This document shows, piece by piece, positions 18,569 to 25,566 of a stretch of 34,154 nucleotides of DNA. The notes under the pieces are model-generated. The model was not told the origin of the DNA, ran no database searches, and saw only the letters and a program-made list of their open reading frames with translations. Source of the DNA: Bacteroidota bacterium. Its GTDB lineage: Bacteria; Bacteroidota; Ignavibacteria; Palsa-1295. The stretch's first letter is position 1; each line of letters begins with the position of its first letter. Position numbers and translations under genes: made by a program. The DNA lies in contig JAUZOQ010000031.1 in the NCBI GenBank assembly GCA_030706385.1, positions 1 through 34,154 on the forward strand. Direction: 5' to 3'.

Positions 18569-18824
18569 ACGGCTAAACCCTATTCCGATAAGGTTTGTAG
18601 GACTACGTCGGTATGAGTGTCGGTATGGCAACGAAAAGAAACGGTTCGGAATTCCTGAATCGGTGAAACTATTCGTGCATAGAATACACTTCTATTCATC
18701 GAAGAAGTTGCCCCCCTCCATTGATTCTTCGAAGGGCTTTCCTCTTTTTTCTTTCTGTGTTTATTTCTCTGACCATACACCCTCATACGATGTACGCGTC
18801 AGGGTATTGCTATAAGCAAACTAA
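18569..18824. other. Left island end, non-coding
   Basis: 256 bp between attL and the integrase start. Besides the arm-type repeats it holds an inverted repeat (TCGAAGAA near 18698, TTCTTCGA near 18725) and a pyrimidine-rich run before the integrase gene. I see no credible gene. The integrase promoter must be here, but no clear consensus box is visible. Confidence 0.5.
18607..18628 (+). repeat. Left arm-type repeats (GTCGGTATG motif, two copies)
   Basis: GTCGGTATGAGTGTCGGTATGG lies 39 bp inside attL. The same motif occurs nearly three times at 28651-28686 near the other end. Short direct repeats shared by both ends of an integrated element are typical arm-type binding sites for a tyrosine integrase or excisionase. 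Confidence 0.55.
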
Positions 18825-20141
18825 ATGCAGACAGACTCGACAGAGTTTGAGAGGGTAAGAGAATTCGCAGACGCACTTTCACAGAACATCTCGTATAACA
18901 TAGGAGAAAATACTGTGACAAGTGTATCAATCTATAAACTCAAATCCCGTAAGTTTTACATTGTAGAAATCCGCTATCTTGATCCTGATACCGGAGTCAA
19001 AAGGACGTATACCAAATCAACAGGCGAAGAGAAGCTCACACGGGCACGAATAAGAGAACGTGAGATAGTTCAGGCCTTTCTTGCCAAATATAAGAAACTA
19101 AGCGGCAAAGGCATAACGTTGGGCGAACAAATTGATTGCTATGTTAACGAAGTCCGCGACGGAGTAAGAAAAGGTCACAACGGCCACTTCAAGGATACGC
19201 GACAATTCTGCAACGGACTTAAAGATTTGTTAGGCCACAGCACTCTCTTATCCAATGTTGAAACAAGGCACATAAATAAATATCTCAACTCAATCGCAAC
19301 CGTGTCCCGAAAGGCTGCGGCAAGACGAATTCTCCACACCTTTTTCGAACGTGCAGTCATTAATCGTTACATTCAATGGAATCCTGTTAGGGCAGCTTTA
19401 AAATTTCGACTCAAAGCCGCGGACGAAGAATATATTCTTCCACACGAATTTGCAGAACTCTTATTAACACTCCCGAAAGAATCTTATTTTCAGCGAGCAA
19501 GCGGTTTCCTTATCGGACTTGCCTACGAAACGGGAGTTCGTTTAGACGAGGCCGTAAGCATTAGAGAAAGGGATATCATGATTACGGATAAAGTCAAAAC
19601 ACTAATTGTTGCGAATACTGTTGAACATGGGACAAAGAGTGGAAAGAGCAGACCGATTCCACTAAGCGATGAGGCAATCGCATTCATCCAACTTCAAAGA
19701 TCACTAAAAATGCAATCTTCGGACGTTTCCATAAGGGGTTCACAATACTTATTTCCGTCAACTGCGACGCGTTCAGGCATTCTTCGTAAACGTACCGTTT
19801 CAGAGTTTTGGATTGCTCACGCAAAACAAGTATTTCCAGATCGAAAAATAAAATTCAAATCACTTCGACATACCTTTGGGCAGAATCTCCTTATTGACGG
19901 CAGTACAGAGACATACATTTCACAAATGCTCGGCCACTCATCAAGTGCTGTTACTGAAACACACTATGCCAAAACCTCCTTGCTGAATACGCATACTCCG
20001 GCAATGTACGCCGCTCTAAACAGATCCCTTACTCCTCCAGGGACTGCCGCGAAGTTGGCGGCGAGTGAATCGGAATATGGGCTCCCAATAAAAATGCTTG
20101 AACGGCTCGGAATATCAACTTCACTATCTGACCATGTTTGA
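18825..20141 (+). CDS. int: Tyrosine recombinase / integrase of the island
   Basis: A 438-aa site-specific recombinase. An N-terminal arm/SAM-like DNA-binding part (1-195) precedes the catalytic domain. Box I has the first catalytic Arg in YETGVRLDEAV near residue 238, followed by a KSGKSRPIPLS strand carrying the catalytic Lys region. Box II is KSLRHTFGQN, where the first position is Lys instead of His, a common variant. LGHSSSAVTETHYAK carries the His and the nucleophilic Tyr. It would recombine the tRNA-Leu sites bounding the element. There is no Shine-Dalgarno ahead of the ATG. The 3' end overlaps the next gene by 8 nt. Confidence 0.93.
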   Translation: MQTDSTEFERVREFADALSQNISYNIGENTVTSVSIYKLKSRKFYIVEIRYLDPDTGVKRTYTKSTGEEKLTRARIREREIVQAFLAKYKKLSGKGITLGEQIDCYVNEVRDGVRKGHNGHFKDTRQFCNGLKDLLGHSTLLSNVETRHINKYLNSIATVSRKAAARRILHTFFERAVINRYIQWNPVRAALKFRLKAADEEYILPHEFAELLLTLPKESYFQRASGFLIGLAYETGVRLDEAVSIRERDIMITDKVKTLIVANTVEHGTKSGKSRPIPLSDEAIAFIQLQRSLKMQSSDVSIRGSQYLFPSTATRSGILRKRTVSEFWIAHAKQVFPDRKIKFKSLRHTFGQNLLIDGSTETYISQMLGHSSSAVTETHYAKTSLLNTHTPAMYAALNRSLTPPGTAAKLAASESEYGLPIKMLERLGISTSLSDHV

Positions 20142-21111
20142 AAGTGTCGGAATTGATAACGTTGTCCTTTGGATGCCTCTTTCAAAAGAAGAGTTCTTTC
20201 TGCTTACAAAGAATAGTCCGCGAATCGACCCCGAAGGTACGCTAAGAGTTTCGGATTCGCTTCATGTTACGCCGTTTACGACTCCGTATGGTGCAGTCAT
20301 GTATAAAGTAAATCTCAATCCGGCAAAGGCCGTTAACGGCCACAATGTTTCGCTTGCGAATCCTGAAACAATCTCACGAATGATATTGCAACTGCGACAG
20401 CAGTACGATATAGATTTTGCGTCTGCTCCCGTATGCGAATTGCATATTACTTTGACAATAGAGCGAGAAGAGGAATTTGGGACATTACTAAAATTCTTCA
20501 AGCCTCCGAAGGGATATGCTCCATACCCTAAACTACAACCTCACTACTTCAATGGTATTCATATTCTTTCGTTGTATGAGAAATCCGAACAGGCCGGTAT
20601 ACCCGCAGACGTTCAGAGGGAAATTGAAAGTCTGCACCCCACCCTGTTTCGTCTTGAACTGCGGATGAAAGAAGTTTCAAAGTATCTAAGGCAAAATAAA
20701 TTACTCAAGGGACGTCTTACGCTTAGAGACCTAACAGAGGTTGACGGCTACTTTGCAGCATTACGGTATCTTCAAATTGCCCTTCCTCGTTTCCTATCTG
20801 TCCCCGATCCTCCAAAGACCGGAAAAACAAAGCAAACCCCAAAGGCATATTTGAAGCAGCTCGCTTGTACAGAGGACGGGTTTGCCATGCTAAAACGAGA
20901 CTTCAAAGAGCAGCGATTAGCAGGTAACCTTTATGAAGAGTGTTGTGCTTTTCGTTTGGAAGTCCTCAATTACCAACTCGGAAATTCGCTCAGGTCACAA
21001 ATCGCATCCGTTCTCGAATCCGCTCTTTCAAAATGCACTCAAAACGTGAAAGCAGACCCTAACCTTGTTCACGGGTTACAGGAGTTCTTGCAACGGATCC
21101 GGGAAGCGTAA
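20134..21111 (+). CDS. Probable replication initiator, phage/plasmid gene II/X-like
   Basis: 325 aa from the ATG at 20134, which overlaps the integrase stop; a TTG at 20098 is an alternative. The pattern matches what I know of inovirus and Bacteroidota mobile-element initiators (gene II/X, CRI family). An early DNVVLWMPLS strand is followed by VNLNPAKAVNGHNV, a helix ISRMILQLRQQYDI and a strand with VCELHITLTIE. The hallmark YFNGIHILSLYEKSEQ then leads to LFRLELRMKEVSKYL. These correspond to the family's 'N-G-x-x-x-x-x-Y-D/E-K' and 'R-x-E-x-R' segments. Such proteins nick DNA to start rolling-circle replication. I cannot pinpoint a catalytic Tyr or the HUH residues, so this is a hypothesis; otherwise the protein is unknown. 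Confidence 0.45.
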   Translation: MFESVGIDNVVLWMPLSKEEFFLLTKNSPRIDPEGTLRVSDSLHVTPFTTPYGAVMYKVNLNPAKAVNGHNVSLANPETISRMILQLRQQYDIDFASAPVCELHITLTIEREEEFGTLLKFFKPPKGYAPYPKLQPHYFNGIHILSLYEKSEQAGIPADVQREIESLHPTLFRLELRMKEVSKYLRQNKLLKGRLTLRDLTEVDGYFAALRYLQIALPRFLSVPDPPKTGKTKQTPKAYLKQLACTEDGFAMLKRDFKEQRLAGNLYEECCAFRLEVLNYQLGNSLRSQIASVLESALSKCTQNVKADPNLVHGLQEFLQRIREA

Positions 21112-21121
21112 GTAAAGAGGG

Positions 21122-21601
21122 TTAATAATAAAGTCCGTATCTCTTCTTTATATCTGGGGTAATCGTTACGGCCGCCTTTATCTTTTGTTTTACCTCGGCT
21201 ATATGATTTTCTCTCAAAAACCCTTTGTGACTTTTGGGATTGGCCGAAATAATATCCTCAATGTATTTTTTTGAGATAGGGAAAAGGGTTGTACAGTCGG
21301 CAAATGAATCCCATCCTAAGAATGGGTACTCTGTTGTGGTAATCGGAATATGAAGCGATTGCTGCGCGGGCGTAGGATTGCATTTCACATTGATAGTGGA
21401 ATTTATCACTATTACCCCAAGGTCATTATCATCATGAATACACTTTGCCGCGACTGAAAAAAATTTTTCTTTCCCAATCTGAGGGAAATATGCAATGTAT
21501 ATGGATCCTACGACAATGACCGGTTGGGATAAAGCGACTAATGATTCTCTTGAAAGTCGTTCAGCGATTGAGTCCGGCATGAGCGTGGAGAGACTGAGCA
21601 T
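21122..21601 (-). CDS. Probable toxin of a Panacea (PanAT) pair
   Basis: 159 aa from the ATG at 21601; a TTG at 21607 is also possible. It follows the Panacea antitoxin gene with a 41-nt overlap, the usual antitoxin-first order of PanAT systems. After an N-terminal tail (1-28) a compact beta domain begins VIVVGSIYIAYFPQIG and continues VAAKCIHDDNDLGVIVINS. It then has TTTEYPFLGWDSFADCTTLFPISKKYIED and ends with helix-forming charged residues. The layout (short strand, 'INS', 'YPFL-x-W/Y-DS-x-DC') resembles SH3-like PemK/MazF-fold proteins found next to Panacea genes. The toxin activity (RNase or other) is inferred from context, not shown. Confidence 0.5.
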   Translation of the reverse strand: MLSLSTLMPDSIAERLSRESLVALSQPVIVVGSIYIAYFPQIGKEKFFSVAAKCIHDDNDLGVIVINSTINVKCNPTPAQQSLHIPITTTEYPFLGWDSFADCTTLFPISKKYIEDIISANPKSHKGFLRENHIAEVKQKIKAAVTITPDIKKRYGLYY

Positions 21602-22139
21602 TTTCAATATTTAGCGCAATGTAAGCTTTCATTTCGTCGCTTACATTTTCAGCTTCTGCCATATCTTTATAAGAAATGTCTGCGTTTTCGCTTGCCTTGT
21701 CGTAGGCAACATCATGCGATTCGGTGGTTAGCGCATCGAAACTCTTATCTCCATGCTGTGCAACAGACCATTCAAGCATTTCAATGGAAGAGGCTGACAA
21801 ATAATCTAAATTTGGCTCTGACTCTGCCTTGACGTAATAAGGGAGAATAACCTTTAAATTCTTAATCAATGGAAGTAATTCAGCGGGAGGTACAAATAGC
21901 AATTCGTCTCCCCTATTATATTTAAGAATATCATATAATTCCGAGGGCACGGGACCGCGTGTCATCGCAACATAAGTATCGCCAGTTATGGGTTTTCCAT
22001 ACGTAGCAATATGTTTTCTATCTGCGAAATAGAGAATCTTAAAAAGCTTATGAAAATCCACATTACGTTGATTAAGCTTATTAATCACAAATAACGCGCT
22101 ATTTACAGTTGCTTGTATGTCTATTCTGAATTCTGCCAT
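21561..22139 (-). CDS. Panacea-domain antitoxin (DUF4065 / SocA-like)
   Basis: 192 aa with a clear Panacea domain. It has the helical start IDIQATVNSALFVINKLN, the signature LFKILYFADRKHIATYG immediately followed by KPITGDTYVAMTRGPVPSEL, and the C-terminal WSVAQHGDKSFDALTTESH segment. Panacea (PanA) is a promiscuous antitoxin domain that neutralises many different toxin folds, and it also occurs in SocA, an adaptor for proteolysis. It is the first gene of a two-gene unit. A 9-bp inverted repeat surrounds its leader immediately upstream of the ATG (22142-22185), which could serve autoregulation. Confidence 0.85.
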   Translation of the reverse strand: MAEFRIDIQATVNSALFVINKLNQRNVDFHKLFKILYFADRKHIATYGKPITGDTYVAMTRGPVPSELYDILKYNRGDELLFVPPAELLPLIKNLKVILPYYVKAESEPNLDYLSASSIEMLEWSVAQHGDKSFDALTTESHDVAYDKASENADISYKDMAEAENVSDEMKAYIALNIENAQSLHAHAGLNR

Positions 22140-22141
22140 AG

Positions 22142-22209
22142 TAATGTAACCTATTAACTCGCCTAACCTGTGCTTTGTTACATTAATTCCTAATTATCAC
22201 TTTAAGTGA
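22142..22209 (-). promoter_or_regulatory. Candidate operator/leader structure of the PanAT operon
   Basis: TAATGTAAC (22142-22150) pairs with GTTACATTA (22177-22185), a perfect 9-bp inverted repeat with a 26-bp spacer, starting 2 bp upstream of the ATG. A second perfect palindrome, TCACTT-T-AAGTGA, lies at 22197-22209. In RNA the first repeat would trap the ribosome-binding region; in DNA either could be a repressor site. Confidence 0.45.
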
Positions 22210-22626
22210 CTGATTTATATAAAATTGATAGGCTGCTAATTATTGTGATTCCCTTTCCTCTACTCTTTGAACTTTGTCCACTATCCGTTTGACATATACC
22301 TTCATCTGTTCAAACCCTTCAACGCCAAAAGAGTTCTCTCGGAGTCTTCAATCTTCTTATTGTCTAAGTGAGACAATTTGTGCCATTTGAGTCACAATAT
22401 TGCCACCTGAGGTTTGAAATAGATCTCTGCTCCATCCTCACTGCTTTCCCACTGTTATTAGACTGCATTTCAACTGTATTTGGTATCTCCTGCCGATACG
22501 GAAAATTGCCTTTTGGAAGTTGAAAAGTGCCAACCGCTTTTGCCAACTGCAATCTTCATTTGAGGCACTTCCTTGCCCCTGTACGGCATTTTAGAATTGA
22601 GGTTAGGTCACCGGTGGCATTGCCTC

Positions 22627-22727
22627 CACCGCGTCCGATAATTCGAATCCTTCAAATTTACGAACTCCACTTCACCGCGTCGGAAAACTCGAATCTTTCG
22701 ATTTGAAGAACTCCCCTTCACCGAGAC
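22627..22727. repeat. 46-bp imperfect tandem repeat, just over two units
   Basis: Units start at 22627, 22673 and (partial) 22719, with CACCGCGTC, CACCGCGTC and CACCGAGAC at the same phase. Each full unit continues with a variant of CGAATCYTTC and ends in GAACTCC near its end. The second unit can fold TCGAA-TCT-TTCGA. Confidence 0.75.
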
Positions 22728-22761
22728 GGAATATTCTCTCCGATCCTGCCGCAGCCATGCA

Positions 22762-22903
22762 AGGCAGAATTCCTTTTTGTTCGTAAAGTGTACATTTTGT
22801 ACGGTCAAAAACCCGATTCATGCGGAATCGGTAGGCAGAATTCCTTTTTGTCCGAAAAGTGTGCATTTTGTGCCACTAAAACACTGATTTATGCAAAATC
22901 GGC
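22762..22903. repeat. 71-bp tandem repeat with conserved hairpin
   Basis: Copies at 22762-22832 and 22833-22903 match at 56 of 71 positions without gaps; both start AGGCAGAATTCCTTTTTGT. Each ends in a 7-bp hairpin with an ATGC-type loop: CCGATTC-ATGCG-GAATCGG, and CTGATTT-ATGCA-AAATCGG. One pair changes C-G to T-A and another C-G to T-G, so the stem is kept. A shorter GCC-ATGCAA-GGC hairpin precedes the first copy. Confidence 0.8.
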
Positions 22904-23291
22904 ATTATTGAGCAAAAAATGGTACTTTAGGGCAATGTGAGAATTCGCGAAACGCGGTATAATTACCAGTAATTTATTGAAATATAATGCGTTATGGGAA
23001 GAGTTTACATAAGGTATATATTCGGCCACATAGCAAACATACGGCTTTCAGGGCTTATTTTTCAAAACCATGCTCTTTGCGAAAAGTGCAAACATTCTTA
23101 TATACTCGGAGCACAAAAGGACATAATTCAACGAACAAAATGCCTGACCAACCCTTGCCAATCTGTTCCCTAATGTGAGAAGATTGGCTTTTCCCCGAAG
23201 ATCCAATCCCCCACATGGATAGGAGTAAAACAGCCCGATCTTTGGAGGCTCTGCAAAATACGGAAAGTCGTGACTGAGTTCTCCAAGCCTA

Positions 23292-23795
23292 TTATGTCAA
23301 AGCACCAATTTGTTCATCGGATAGATATTGCAGGGGCTTCTGAGGCAAGAGTTTCTTTATATCGAAAATCGGAAGAATTATTCGTTCAAAAGCCGTCCCG
23401 AAATTCTTTGCAAACATAACTCCCCGCGTCGTGCTTAAAGCCGTTATAGTTAGGAATGCTAAAGTAGTTTCAGGCAATAAGACGAAGCCTTTATCAGTGT
23501 AAAACTCAGCATTCTTAATCCCAAAATACATAAGCGTGGATAAAGAAAGTAGTGTATGATCAATATCGTTTTTAGGGCTCATTGTTATACTGCACCCAAC
23601 TCTGACATTCGCTAAATCTTCGGAAATACCGAACGTCATAGTATTTTTGAAATTGAATTGATCCTGAGGTATATCCCGTATTTCAGGCAGAAGTGATTCC
23701 TCCGCGAGAAAATAAGAAGCTATCTGAAACCAATCAATTCTAATTTCAGGAGAGGGTGGTTTTTCAGCATCTAATTTCTTTTCGGATTTATCCAT
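23292..23795 (-). CDS. SecB-like chaperone of a TAC system
   Basis: 167 aa from the ATG at 23795, which overlaps the antitoxin stop by 8 nt; a TTG at 23804 is an alternative. It has a charged N-terminal tail, then a beta-strand core (FNFKNTMTFGISEDLANVRV, GCSITMSPKN) and a C-terminal part LTITALSTTRGVMFAKNFGT followed by ERIILPIFDIKKLL. This 'STTRG ... LPI(I/F)' ending is the form I know from SecB-like proteins of the FCB group, corresponding to the last helices of SecB. As the third gene after a toxin and an XRE antitoxin it fits the chaperone of toxin-antitoxin-chaperone systems, which keeps an unstable antitoxin folded. It is unlikely to be the housekeeping SecB, given the island setting. 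Confidence 0.62.
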   Translation of the reverse strand: MDKSEKKLDAEKPPSPEIRIDWFQIASYFLAEESLLPEIRDIPQDQFNFKNTMTFGISEDLANVRVGCSITMSPKNDIDHTLLSLSTLMYFGIKNAEFYTDKGFVLLPETTLAFLTITALSTTRGVMFAKNFGTAFERIILPIFDIKKLLPQKPLQYLSDEQIGALT

Positions 23796-24285
23796 GTGCT
23801 TCAATAAAAATTTTAGGCTCTACAAAAGGCGCTGCTGCTTGAGCGTTATCCTGAGATGAATATACTTTCTCAAAATCTTTGCGAACGATACCGTTCTTAC
23901 TTATTCGCAGCCTCTTCGCGCATACATTTTCCAATTCATCAAGAAAATCTTTTATATCCTGATCGGAAAGATCACTGTTAATGATAGCTTCGTTTAAGGC
24001 TATCACTATTTCTGGATTACTAATAAATTCATCAATGTAAAAAGAGCGCGACTCAAGTATATCGCCCTTCAATCCTAATTCAAATTTAACTATTGTTTCC
24101 AGAGTCATATTTGAGCCTGGAGGATAACTTAGAATTCGGGAAATCGACTGTTTCTCCATGCCTATTATTTCGGCAAGTTGCGTTTGGCTCATTGAATTGC
24201 GTTTAAGCAATTCCTTAATGCGTCCGATAACATCTACGGTTTTTTGCGCTAACGAGCGATCAATCTGCTTTTGAGTAATAGTCAT
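23788..24285 (-). CDS. XRE-family (Cro/C1 HTH) antitoxin
   Basis: 165 aa. The helix-turn-helix spans about residues 18-72: GRIKELLKRNSMSQTQLAEI then GMEKQSISRILSYPPG and MTLETIVKFE. This is the HigA-like antitoxin form that binds DNA and represses its own operon. The middle region is helical and acidic. The tail (about 140-165) is low-complexity and ends in APFVEPKIFIEAHG, a short hydrophobic stretch that could act as the chaperone-addiction segment described for TAC antitoxins. The start overlaps the toxin stop by 1 nt (TAATG), so translation is coupled. Likely operators are the two 18-bp sites upstream of the operon. Confidence 0.72.
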   Translation of the reverse strand: MTITQKQIDRSLAQKTVDVIGRIKELLKRNSMSQTQLAEIIGMEKQSISRILSYPPGSNMTLETIVKFELGLKGDILESRSFYIDEFISNPEIVIALNEAIINSDLSDQDIKDFLDELENVCAKRLRISKNGIVRKDFEKVYSSQDNAQAAAPFVEPKIFIEAHG

Positions 24286-24833
24286 TACAAATACTCGGTC
24301 AAGTTAAATTCTTCTTTATTTCGGATTAATATCCTCAATGCATCATCTTCGTAATAGCCGCCTGTCGGTGCTAATTTTATATATCCGAGACTTTCTGCCT
24401 TCTTAATGCCGTTCACCGCTTGGGTAATACGCCGAGCCTTATGAGCATAATTGGGGTGTACGTTATAATCACACGTAATGCCGTTGTGGTGATACCCATT
24501 CAAATAAACAAGTGTCTTGTTATTGGGCATAAAGCAAAAAAGTCGAAGACCGATCTCGCTGCCTGCTACGATTCCATCATTATCATCTTTCCCAGGGATT
24601 GCGATTAAAGCCCCCTCTGGTCGGAAAAAAGGATATTCGTTCATATTGCTTTCTCCGATAACCCGCCGATGCAATTGCTTAATAATGGCGCGAATGAATT
24701 CGAATTCAGGGTGATTTCCGTATTCTCTCAGGAACGCTCCAAATTCGGAATATTCCTCGCCCTCACAATAAAGAGCATAGAAAAATCCACGCCCCGTTTG
24801 TTTAATAAGCTTCAGATGGGTAAAAGAGTTCAC
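24285..24833 (-). CDS. Probable RelE/HigB-like toxin, first gene of the TAC operon
   Basis: 182 aa from a GTG start at 24833. The N-terminal strand YALYCEGEEYSEFGAFLREY is followed by a helix rich in basic residues (FIRAIIKQLHRRV). The core GSEIGLRLFCFMPNNKTLVY then LNGYHHNG has the HigB/RelE order: a strand with Arg, an FxF strand and 'LNG(F/Y)'. The following helix NYAHKARRITQAVNGIKKAE matches the 'P-x-x-x-x-x-KA' helix of that family. It is larger than a typical HigB (about 100 aa) because of an insert and a C-terminal tail. RelE/HigB toxins cleave mRNA at the ribosome. Being first, before an XRE antitoxin and a SecB-like gene, it matches the order of the mycobacterial HigBA-Rv1957 system. 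The family call is by eye and not certain. Confidence 0.5.
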   Translation of the reverse strand: MNSFTHLKLIKQTGRGFFYALYCEGEEYSEFGAFLREYGNHPEFEFIRAIIKQLHRRVIGESNMNEYPFFRPEGALIAIPGKDDNDGIVAGSEIGLRLFCFMPNNKTLVYLNGYHHNGITCDYNVHPNYAHKARRITQAVNGIKKAESLGYIKLAPTGGYYEDDALRILIRNKEEFNLTEYL

Positions 24834-24879
24834 TTATAAGTTGACTCGGTGGAACCTGGTAGTCAACTTATAGGTTGAC
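24828..24879 (-). promoter_or_regulatory. Two operators (O1, O2) of the TAC operon
   Basis: O2 (24862-24879) is GTCAAC-TTATAG-GTTGAC, a perfect 6-bp inverted repeat around 6 bp. O1 (24828-24845) is GTTCAC-TTATAA-GTTGAC, the same site with a degenerate left half, and it covers the GTG start codon. The centres are 34 bp apart. This is the arrangement expected for autorepression by the XRE antitoxin. Confidence 0.7.
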
Positions 24880-24903
24880 ATATCTTTTGAAATTAGATAC
24901 TTA

Positions 24904-24911
24904 CAAAGATA
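24904..24911 (-). promoter_or_regulatory. Candidate -7 box of the TAC operon
   Basis: On the minus strand TATCTTTG matches the FCB-type -7 consensus TAnnTTTG exactly. It lies about 70 nt upstream of the GTG start, with O2 just downstream of the expected transcription start. A matching -33 TTTG is not evident. Confidence 0.35.
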
Positions 24912-25110
24912 CGGTTATTTACAACGAAACTTTGTCATTTCTTCCTTTGGACGCTTGATAACCCTCAGACCATTAGCAGAGAGGAATATTGGTTATTTCA
25001 GCTATTAACACGGCTTTTCAAAATTCGAAAACTATGGGGAGGGAATTTCCTGAGGCTTCTCAAAAAGCTTAATGAGGAAACCGAATCTTCCCGATCTTGT
25101 TTAGATTCCG

Positions 25111-25533
25111 ATGAGTATATATTTTAATTTTCAAGAAGACTTCAAGCCCATTGGTAGTGCTATTCTTCCGGGTGGCACGATTATTCCTGATGGGTATGTG
25201 TCCGCGGTATTTGAGGGCTTTACACGGCGCTGCAATGAGATAGGAGAGTCTCTTGAATATGCTGCGCTAAGATGTTTCAAAATGGAAAATGGGAACATTG
25301 TTGGCAAAGGAGTCGCTGCTTACTGGGATATGGAGAATGGTGAGATTCGGATGGAATGGAACTCACTATGGGAAAACGAACGATGGCTTCAACTGAAAAC
25401 TCGTTATGCTGTCTCATATCTAACAGACGCAGAAAAGGAAGAGATTACCCAAGAAATGAAGGAACTCGCCGGAACCTCCGATTTGGATTCGGTCGATCTT
25501 GAATTAAGAATATCCAGACATTATTGGCGTTGA
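25111..25533 (+). CDS. Hypothetical protein, 140 aa
   Basis: I do not recognise a family. It is a small, acidic, soluble protein with many aromatic residues and no signal peptide or membrane segment. It starts MSIYFNFQEDFKPIG, has a strand-rich middle (VAAYWDMENGEIRMEWN) and helical stretches such as YLTDAEKEEITQEMKEL. It is transcribed away from the TAC operon and towards the restriction-modification gene (33-bp convergent gap). There is no ribosome-binding site ahead of the ATG. Its place between two defence modules makes a defence-related or counter-defence role possible, but nothing in the sequence shows it. Confidence 0.6.
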   Translation: MSIYFNFQEDFKPIGSAILPGGTIIPDGYVSAVFEGFTRRCNEIGESLEYAALRCFKMENGNIVGKGVAAYWDMENGEIRMEWNSLWENERWLQLKTRYAVSYLTDAEKEEITQEMKELAGTSDLDSVDLELRISRHYWR

Positions 25534-25566
25534 GATTTGATAGTATTGAAAAGCCGAATACCACAT

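Larger units (their letters stand above)
22140..23291. other. Long non-coding stretch inside the island
   Basis: 1152 bp between the PanAT and TAC operons without a credible gene. Short open frames exist but use weak starts and cross the repeats. The stretch contains the PanAT regulatory region, a small hairpin (TTGTCT-AAGTG-AGACAA, 22360-22376), a 46-bp tandem repeat (22627-22727) and a 71-bp tandem repeat with a hairpin (22762-22903). Past 22904 I see nothing recognisable. It is the best place for an origin of replication or a structured RNA. Confidence 0.6.

Noticed and set aside
18513-18600. Second tRNA-Leu gene at the left island border
   Set aside because: Only the 3' portion is present. 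The sequence diverges inside the anticodon stem, so no cloverleaf can form.
22608-22866. Short minus-strand frames (64-66 codons) in the island gap
   Set aside because: They translate the tandem repeats, overlap each other and show no protein-like conservation between repeat copies.
22627-22903. Possible CRISPR array
   Set aside because: The repeats are tandem without unique spacers, are only two or so units each, and no cas genes are present.
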